A stretch of DNA of 11,254 bases from DATAMF01 sp964472565 (GTDB lineage: Bacteria; Chloroflexota; Anaerolineae; Aggregatilineales; Aggregatilineaceae). The notes under the pieces were generated by a model. The model searched no databases and was not told the origin of the DNA. It saw only the letters and a list, made by a program, of their open reading frames with translations. Both the position numbers and the translations under genes were made by a program. Below are positions 7,259 to 11,254 of this stretch, one piece after another. How positions within the stretch are numbered: position 1 is the stretch's first letter; each line of letters opens with the position of its first letter. The DNA is taken from positions 1 to 11,254 of the forward strand of contig CAYYNB010000187.1 in assembly GCA_964472565.1 (NCBI GenBank). Direction: 5' to 3'.

Positions 7259-7308
7259 TCCACCCCGCTCCCCGGAATTACCGGTTCTTACTACTATAAA
7301 TGCAGCTT

Positions 7309-7332
7309 GATCGGGTTTATCACAACCCGATC
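7309..7332. repeat. Hairpin GATCGGGTT/AACCCGATC
   Basis: A perfect 9-bp inverted repeat with a six-base loop (TATCAC), followed on the plus strand by a run of six C. It lies about 85 bases upstream of the TTGACA box of the first receptor gene. It could be an operator, or a barrier between the divergent units. It has no T tract. Confidence 0.4.
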
Positions 7333-7415
7333 CCCCCGCGCGCAAGCACCCGGCTTCTCCAATAGACACACTATAAGAACAGTACACTCCTCATTAACAA
7401 TATTTTCTTTGAGAC

Positions 7416-7444
7416 TTGACATTCCTCACATTTAATGTTTTACT
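7416..7444 (+). promoter_or_regulatory. Promoter of the first substrate-binding gene
   Basis: A perfect TTGACA -35 box (7416-7421) and TTTACT (7439-7444, 4/6) are 17 bases apart in an AT-rich stretch. The transcript would carry a leader of about 88 bases. The same TTGACA box recurs 1,210 bases downstream before the paralogous gene, which supports it. Confidence 0.6.
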
Positions 7445-7538
7445 TTATACAAATGCAATATTTATTTTGAATCAATTAACGAACTTTTTCCCTACGAGAT
7501 GGATAAAGTCTAAAAATTAGATACAAGGGGAAGTTATA

Positions 7539-8546
7539 ATGAAATCTATCAAACTAACCCGAGTCTTGAGAATAATTGTAGTCCTTGCTTTCGCCGTTGG
7601 AGCCTTGAGCGGCTGTGGTAAAGAGGAAGATAAAAAGGAGGACAAGGAAACCAAAAAAGTTACCATTGGCATAGTCAACCTGGCGTCTTCGTTAGATACA
7701 CTCGTAGATGGCTACAAAACCGCTATGGGTGAATTGGGCTATGCCGAGGGGGAAAACATCACTTACATCTATAATGGTGCCGTAGGCCAGGTCGATCTGC
7801 TCAACGCCGAAGTTCAAAAAATGGTCGATGCCAAAGTGGACCTGATCCTGGCCTTGAGTACATCGGCAGGGGTGGCGGCCAAAGAGGTCACAGCCGGCAC
7901 CAACATCCCGGTTCTGTTTTTCCCCTCCGCCGATCCAGTCGGCGCGGGCATCGTGACTGATCTCCAGCATCCGGGCGGCAATGTCACCGGCATCATAAGC
8001 GGACAAAGTGCTTCCAAAGAGCTGGAATGGCTGACCAAAGTTGTCCCCGGTGTTAAGCGGGTTTATGCCCCCTACAACCCGGATGATTCCGGGCCAAGCA
8101 ACACGATCAAAGTCGTAACCGAAGACGCCAAGTTGCTCGGCGTTGAACTTGTCACCGTCGAAACCCGAAACAGAGAAGAAGTGCTCGCTGCCCTCGATAC
8201 CATGCCCGACGACATCGACGCCATGCTGATCATCGCTGACAATGTGGTGGGTGCCCAGATGACCGATCTGGTTGCCTTTGCCATTGAAAAGAAACTCCCC
8301 CTGGCGTCCTCGAGCAAGACTTTTGCGCTAGTGGGAGCCTTGATGGGTTTTGGCGGCGATCAGCTTGAAATCAGCCGTCAGGCAGCGCGCATGTCCCAAC
8401 AGATCCTGAAGGGGACGCCTCCGGGTGATCTGCCCGTTGAAACCGCCGATCTTTATCTTACCCTCAACCTGGTCACAGCGGCGGCCATCGGCATCACTAT
8501 TCCTGACGACGTCCTCAGCGCCGCCAAAGACATCATCCGCGAATAA
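7539..8546 (+). CDS. ABC transporter substrate-binding lipoprotein (PF04392 type), copy 1
   Basis: Extracytoplasmic solute receptor of the ABC_sub_bind family, whose characterised members bind aromatic amino acids or similar small molecules for an ABC importer. The signal peptide ends in the lipobox LSGC with Cys26, so the mature protein is a membrane-anchored lipoprotein. A charged linker rich in Lys, Glu and Asp (28-40) follows. The domain begins with VTIGIV, continues with LGYAEGENI (66-74), NIPVLFFPSADPVGAG (122-137), HPGGNVTG (144-151), the GALMGFGGDQLEISRQAA stretch (266-283), QILKGTPPGDLPVE (288-301) and LNLVTAAAIG (309-318), all family landmarks. At 335 residues it has normal length. 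The ATG has AGGGGA seven bases upstream. No permease or ATPase gene of the usual three-gene transporter lies on either side, so it must use a transporter encoded elsewhere or act as a sensor. The ligand is unknown. Confidence 0.9.
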   Translation: MKSIKLTRVLRIIVVLAFAVGALSGCGKEEDKKEDKETKKVTIGIVNLASSLDTLVDGYKTAMGELGYAEGENITYIYNGAVGQVDLLNAEVQKMVDAKVDLILALSTSAGVAAKEVTAGTNIPVLFFPSADPVGAGIVTDLQHPGGNVTGIISGQSASKELEWLTKVVPGVKRVYAPYNPDDSGPSNTIKVVTEDAKLLGVELVTVETRNREEVLAALDTMPDDIDAMLIIADNVVGAQMTDLVAFAIEKKLPLASSSKTFALVGALMGFGGDQLEISRQAARMSQQILKGTPPGDLPVETADLYLTLNLVTAAAIGITIPDDVLSAAKDIIRE

Positions 8547-8559
8547 GAACATAACCTCT

Positions 8560-8593
8560 ACTACTCCCGAAATGGGCGAGCTTCGGGAGTAGT
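8560..8593 (+). terminator. Hairpin terminator after receptor copy 1
   Basis: A 12-bp perfect stem, ACTACTCCCGAA (8560-8571) with TTCGGGAGTAGT (8582-8593), with a 10-base loop, 13 bases after the stop codon. It lacks a T run directly after the stem, so it may terminate poorly or mainly protect the mRNA 3' end. The same stem occurs after copy 2. Confidence 0.65.
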
Positions 8594-8625
8594 ATGAGCT
8601 TCACTCACTGCTTTCTCCCTTAAAT

Positions 8626-8655
8626 TTGACATCCCGCCCTAATGTAATTTATATT
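8626..8655 (+). promoter_or_regulatory. Promoter of the second substrate-binding gene
   Basis: TTGACA (8626-8631) and TATATT (8650-8655, 5/6) are 18 bases apart. The expected transcript start near 8662 leaves a leader of about 85 bases, similar to that of copy 1. This is the strongest promoter match in the window. Confidence 0.7.
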
Positions 8656-8746
8656 TTGAGGGGGTTTATAACGTCATTGGATTGAACTGATACGTTAGCA
8701 ACTCTAATACAACAGGAAATTGAATATAACAATGGGGGATTTTGTA

Positions 8747-9754
8747 ATGAGGTTTGTCAAAATGGCAGCAATATGGAGAGTGTTGGTAGCTTTTGTCTTC
8801 GCGGCAGGAGCCTTGAGCGGCTGCGGTGAGGATGAAGAAAAAAAGGAAGACAAGGAAACCAAAAAAGTTACCATTGGTATTGTCAGCCTGGCAGCTTCGT
8901 TGGATGGGCTTATAACTGGCTACCAAACCGCTATGGGTGAATTGGGCTATGCCGAGGGCAAAGACATCACCTACATCTATAATGGTGCCGTAGGCGATAT
9001 TAATCTGCTCAATGCCGAAGCTCAAAAGATGGTCGATGCCAAAGTGGACCTGATCCTGGCCGTGAGTACATCGGCAGCGGTGGCGGCCAAAGAGGTCACA
9101 GCCGGCACCAATATCCCGGTTCTGTTTTTCCCCTCCGCCGATCCGGTCGGCGCGGGAGTCGTGACCGATCTCCAGCATCCGGGCGGCAACGTCACCGGCA
9201 TCATCAGCGGGCAAAGTGCTTCCAAAGAGTTGGAATGGCTGACCAAAGTGGTCCCCGGCGTTAAGCGGGTTTATGCGCCTTACAACCCGGATGATTCCGG
9301 CCCCAGTACCATCATCAAAACCGTCAGTGCAGACGCCGAAACGCTCGGCGTTGAAATTGTCACCGCCGAAACTCGCACCAAAGAAGACGTGCTCGCCGCT
9401 CTGGATACCATGCCCGACGACATCGACGCCATTTTTATCATCGCGGACAATCTGGTTGGTGCCCAGATGTCTGATCTGGTGGCGTTTGCCATTGAAAAGA
9501 AACTCCCACTGGCGACGAATAGCAAAAATTATGTGGAAATGGGAGCCTTGATGGGCTTTGGCGGCGATCAGCTTGAACTCAGCCGTCAGGCAGCGCGCAT
9601 GTCCCAACAGATCCTGAAGGGGACGCCCGCGGGGGATCTGCCCGTTGAAACCGCCGATTTTTATCTTTCCCTCAATCTGGTCACAGCATCGGCCATTGGG
9701 CACACTATTCCTGACGACGTCCTCGGCGCTGCCAAAGACATCATCCGCGAGTAA
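8747..9754 (+). CDS. ABC transporter substrate-binding lipoprotein (PF04392 type), copy 2
   Basis: Paralogue of the preceding gene, about 85 % identical in the mature part by eye (some 48 differences over about 315 positions). The frame is open from a TTG at 8720 and has an ATG at 8732, but ATG 8747 is the likely start: GGGGGA lies seven bases upstream, it lines up with the site and start of copy 1, and it gives the same length of 335 residues with the lipobox LSGC at Cys26 in both. The Lys/Glu linker and all domain landmarks are kept. Differences cluster at residues 187-214 and 257-265 (ATNSKNYVEM here, ASSSKTFALV in copy 1), the latter directly before the conserved GALMGFG turn and perhaps near the ligand pocket. 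The pair may therefore bind different but related ligands, or respond to different conditions through separate promoters. No transporter subunits are adjacent. Confidence 0.9.
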   Translation: MRFVKMAAIWRVLVAFVFAAGALSGCGEDEEKKEDKETKKVTIGIVSLAASLDGLITGYQTAMGELGYAEGKDITYIYNGAVGDINLLNAEAQKMVDAKVDLILAVSTSAAVAAKEVTAGTNIPVLFFPSADPVGAGVVTDLQHPGGNVTGIISGQSASKELEWLTKVVPGVKRVYAPYNPDDSGPSTIIKTVSADAETLGVEIVTAETRTKEDVLAALDTMPDDIDAIFIIADNLVGAQMSDLVAFAIEKKLPLATNSKNYVEMGALMGFGGDQLELSRQAARMSQQILKGTPAGDLPVETADFYLSLNLVTASAIGHTIPDDVLGAAKDIIRE

Positions 9755-9777
9755 CCATACACGCCTATGATTTTGAT

Positions 9778-9818
9778 CCTACTCCCGAAATAAGCAATTT
9801 TCGGGAGTAGGAGTTTTT
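9778..9818 (+). terminator. Intrinsic terminator after receptor copy 2
   Basis: A 13-bp perfect stem, CCTACTCCCGAAA (9778-9790) with TTTCGGGAGTAGG (9799-9811), with an eight-base loop, followed by AG and five T (9814-9818). It shares the inner stem of the terminator after copy 1. The outermost pair is C-G here and A-T there, a compensatory change. Confidence 0.85.
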
Positions 9819-9822
9819 ATGT

Positions 9823-9850
9823 CTGGTACACCTCGCGTGTACCGGTTTTT
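9823..9850 (+). terminator. Second hairpin with T run between receptor copy 2 and the lipoprotein gene
   Basis: GGTACAC (9825-9831) pairs with GTGTACC (9837-9843) around a five-base loop; the stem can extend by a T-G and a C-G pair, and five T (9846-9850) follow. It reads as a second intrinsic terminator five bases after the first one. The 7-bp dyad could instead be an operator for the lipoprotein gene, whose start is 53 bases further on. Confidence 0.6.
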
Positions 9851-9903
9851 GATTCCATGTTAAGCTGATGGCAAATCAGGGCTAAACAAACGGAGCTAAA
9901 AAA

Positions 9904-10725
9904 ATGAGGGAAAAGCTGTTTAGATACCGCAAGCCGAGCGCAAAAATCGTATCAGGCATGATCGCGGCCACCCGGCCCGCACGCGTGCTTCTCCTTATCG
10001 TATGTCTGGCAATCCTGGCAGCAGGTTGTTCAGAGAAAGACTCTGACACAGCGGGCCAAAACCCGCTCAGGAAAGTGTCATTCAACACCCCGGAAAAAGC
10101 CATTACTTTCTATCTGCAAGCGATGGCCCAGGGCGATGTCTCCAAAATCTTGCAGGCCTCCGCGGTAGATGAGATGAGCGAAAAGTTCGACTTCGATTTT
10201 TATGTGAACCGGCTTAAGATGCTGCCATTTCAAGCCCCGTCACCGTCCAACTACCCGTTTTACGCGGAGCTGAACAATGCGCAGTTTACATGGCAAATTC
10301 TTAATCAAGCGAGATATCTGGCTTACGGTTTTCTGACCACCGAGGAAGAATTGCTTGAGGGTTATCCTGTCTACGACATGGACCCCGAACGAATTACCGG
10401 GTTCATAGAAGAGGTGAATCCTGAAAAGCTTGCCCAGCTAGAGGTCAAGAAGATGGGTATTCCCAGTCCTGATGTCGCGTCCGATGAACGCAATCTGGAG
10501 ATTTGGAACCGTCAAGCCCAGACCTACGGGGCCGACGAATACACCGAACGGGTGGTCCTGCTTTCATTCGAGGGAGATTACTATTACATGGGCTTCGGGC
10601 TGCTTCGCTATGGAGACAACTGGAAAATCTACAATGCAAGCTCAATACTGGGCAATACCCCTGCACTCGGAACACCCCAGAAAACAACAGAGGCAGAATT
10701 CGAGGCATTGATTAGCGGCGATTGA
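9904..10725 (+). CDS. Unknown lipoprotein, 273 residues
   Basis: I do not recognise the family. After a basic N-terminal extension comes a hydrophobic core and the lipobox LAAGC with Cys42, so the mature protein is probably lipid-anchored outside the cytoplasm. The mature part is acidic and soluble. A segment from about residue 60 (NTPEKAITFYLQAMAQGDVSKILQASAVDEM) resembles the opening of NTF2-like/DUF4878-type folds, where a helix and a short loop precede a curved sheet; the end (YYYMGFGLLRYGDNWKIYNAS) has the strand-plus-W pattern common in such domains. That similarity is by eye only. GGAG eight bases before ATG 9904 supports the start; the ATG at 9958 would give a shorter signal peptide but lacks a site. 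Terminators upstream and a hairpin downstream make it its own unit. Why it lies beside the receptor pair is unknown. Confidence 0.82.
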   Translation: MREKLFRYRKPSAKIVSGMIAATRPARVLLLIVCLAILAAGCSEKDSDTAGQNPLRKVSFNTPEKAITFYLQAMAQGDVSKILQASAVDEMSEKFDFDFYVNRLKMLPFQAPSPSNYPFYAELNNAQFTWQILNQARYLAYGFLTTEEELLEGYPVYDMDPERITGFIEEVNPEKLAQLEVKKMGIPSPDVASDERNLEIWNRQAQTYGADEYTERVVLLSFEGDYYYMGFGLLRYGDNWKIYNASSILGNTPALGTPQKTTEAEFEALISGD

Positions 10726-10741
10726 AGTCATCTGGAATATA

Positions 10742-10775
10742 TCTCTCCTCCCTTCAAACTGTCAGGGAGGAGAGA
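10742..10775. terminator. Hairpin between the converging lipoprotein and dehydrogenase genes
   Basis: A perfect 12-bp stem, TCTCTCCTCCCT (10742-10753) with AGGGAGGAGAGA (10764-10775), with a 10-base loop. It lies between two convergent stop codons, so it can serve both strands. No strong T run follows in either direction, only TATATT on the minus side. A smaller hairpin, GGGGTA/TACCCC (10794-10811), overlaps the stop codon of the minus gene. Confidence 0.65.
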
Positions 10776-10804
10776 ATGTTGGAGCGGGATGCCGGGGTAA
10801 ATTC

Positions 10805-11254
10805 CTACCCCATCGTGATCACAACCTGCCCCCGCTTATGCCCCTCTTCCACGTAACGATGAGCCTCTGCCGCCTGTGCCATCGGATAACACCGATCCAC
10901 CAGCGTTTTGATCGTGCCCGCCTCCACCAGTTCCTTGATCGTGTTCAGGTTGTCCAGCTTTTCGCTGCCCATCGCGCAGATCACCTTTTTGCTCCCAAAC
11001 CGAGCCGTCCACAGCATCTGGAACAGCTTTTTCAGCTTGAAGCTGGCATACAGCACCCGGCCATTCGGCTTGAGCACTTTTTTAGCCCGCCCAAACGAAC
11101 TGCGCCCCAGCACATCAAAAATCAGGTCGTAGTGCGCGCCGTTCTGTGTGAAATCCTGCCGGGTGTAATCGATCACCTGATCCGCGCGCCGCGGGTGGGG
11201 GCGGTCCAGGCGCGGCGGCGCACCCGCGCGGGGGGGGCGCGGGCCGGGCGCGGG
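10805..11254 (-). CDS. Zinc-type alcohol dehydrogenase/quinone oxidoreductase (MDR family), 5' part missing
   Basis: C-terminal part of an NAD(P)-dependent medium-chain reductase. The recognisable part reads ADQVIDYTRQDF, then YDLIFDVLG, LKPNGRVLYASF, and the family's C-terminal signature YPMAQAAEAHRYVEEGHKRGQVVI. This is the second half of the Rossmann domain and the return to the catalytic domain. The true start, the substrate domain and the NAD(P) glycine motif would lie beyond the right edge. The apparent GTG start at 11174-11176 is the Val of DQVIDY, not a real start. The frame stays open to the edge, but upstream of about 11185 the translation (many Pro and Arg) no longer resembles the family, where a Gly directly before ADQVIDY and an alanine- and glycine-rich helix are expected. 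Reliable coding is therefore 10805-11185. The gene converges on the lipoprotein gene and is functionally unrelated to it as far as I can tell. Confidence 0.8.
   Translation of the reverse strand, partial: PAPGPRPPRAGAPPRLDRPHPRRADQVIDYTRQDFTQNGAHYDLIFDVLGRSSFGRAKKVLKPNGRVLYASFKLKKLFQMLWTARFGSKKVICAMGSEKLDNLNTIKELVEAGTIKTLVDRCYPMAQAAEAHRYVEEGHKRGQVVITMG
11186..11254. other. Extreme GC tail, likely contig-end sequence artefact
   Basis: Of the last 69 bases only four are A or T (about 94 % G+C), with runs of up to eight G. The neighbouring coding sequence is ordinary. The reductase reading frame loses its family similarity at the same point. This pattern fits low-quality sequence at the end of a read or contig rather than biology. 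Confidence 0.6.

Larger units (their letters stand above)
6878..7538. other. Divergent intergenic region without a convincing gene
   Basis: This 661-base stretch separates murE (minus) from the first receptor gene (plus). It holds the murE promoter, the first TTGACA promoter, a hairpin at 6985-7010 (CACC and ACCTC arms pairing with GAGGT and GGTG), and inverted repeats at 7221-7258 and 7309-7332. A 67-codon frame at 7008-7211 starts with GTG, has no clear ribosome binding site and resembles nothing I know; an 85-codon frame on the other strand is low-complexity. Composition moves from GC-rich to clearly AT-rich after about 7370. A decayed gene or structured RNA is possible but unsupported. 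Confidence 0.5.
7416..9811 (+). repeat. Tandem duplication of a complete transcription unit
   Basis: Two consecutive units each contain a TTGACA promoter, a leader of about 85-90 bases, a GGGGA-type ribosome binding site seven bases before the ATG, a 335-codon receptor gene and a CTACTCCCGAA hairpin. Offsets between matching parts are 1,210 bases (-35 box), 1,208 (start codons) and 1,218 (hairpin). The genes stay close while promoter spacer and leader have diverged, so the duplication is not recent. Confidence 0.8.

Noticed and set aside
7130..7387. 85-codon frame on the minus strand
   Set aside because: Low-complexity Gly/Ser/Ala-rich translation crossing two inverted repeats, with no sign of selection on protein sequence.
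8720..8746. Upstream TTG and ATG starts of receptor copy 2
   Set aside because: ATG 8747 has the better ribosome binding site, aligns with copy 1 and gives equal protein length and lipobox position.
8666..9703. 345-codon open frame on the minus strand
   Set aside because: It is antisense to receptor copy 2, and a similar antisense frame occurs in copy 1 only because the genes are duplicates.
7416..9811. The repeated units as a mobile element or CRISPR-like repeat
   Set aside because: There are only two copies, each a full gene with its own signals. No transposase, terminal inverted repeats or target duplications are visible.

Overview
The window looks like a piece of a GC-rich bacterial chromosome, most likely from Chloroflexota (Anaerolineae-like). 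This placement is an inference from the mix of genes: a secreted WD40-TPR protein, PF04392-type ABC receptors carried as lipoproteins without partner genes next to them, a MurE with an EDPR motif where the diaminopimelate signature DNPR usually sits, and a SIR2-like protein. No rRNA or other phylogenetic marker is present. No tRNA, CRISPR array, insertion sequence or prophage was seen.

Left part (1-6877, all genes on the minus strand, so read right to left). murE opens a unit that continues after 18 bases into a SIR2-like gene. The SIR2-like stop codon overlaps the ATG of a 146-residue protein of unknown function. A separate unit encodes an exported seven-bladed WD40 propeller fused to four TPRs. 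Then a recognisable promoter precedes a two-gene polysaccharide unit: a family 2 glycosyltransferase whose 3' end overlaps a membrane polyprenyl-phosphate sugar-1-phosphate transferase. The transferase primes the lipid carrier and the glycosyltransferase probably adds a later sugar. The transferase reading frame reaches the left edge, probably missing only the last base of its stop codon.

Middle (6878-7538). A 661-base divergent intergenic region holds a murE promoter on the minus strand, a TTGACA promoter on the plus strand, and several inverted repeats. No convincing gene is present in it.

Right part (7539-10725, plus strand). Two tandem paralogous lipoprotein substrate-binding genes, each 335 codons with its own TTGACA promoter, leader of about 85-90 bases, GGGGA-type ribosome binding site and CTACTCCCGAA hairpin terminator, form a duplicated transcription unit repeated at about 1.21 kb. 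No permease or ATPase gene accompanies them. A second hairpin terminator and an unknown 273-residue lipoprotein follow. A 12-bp hairpin then separates that gene from a converging zinc-type alcohol dehydrogenase/quinone reductase relative on the minus strand. Its coding signal breaks off near 11185, where the last 69 bases become about 94 % G+C and stop resembling the family; this looks like a contig-end artefact.

The candidate for an undescribed system is the SIR2-like/146-residue pair: the SIR2-like protein keeps its NAD-binding and putative catalytic residues and is tightly coupled to an orphan partner. The evidence is suggestive only.
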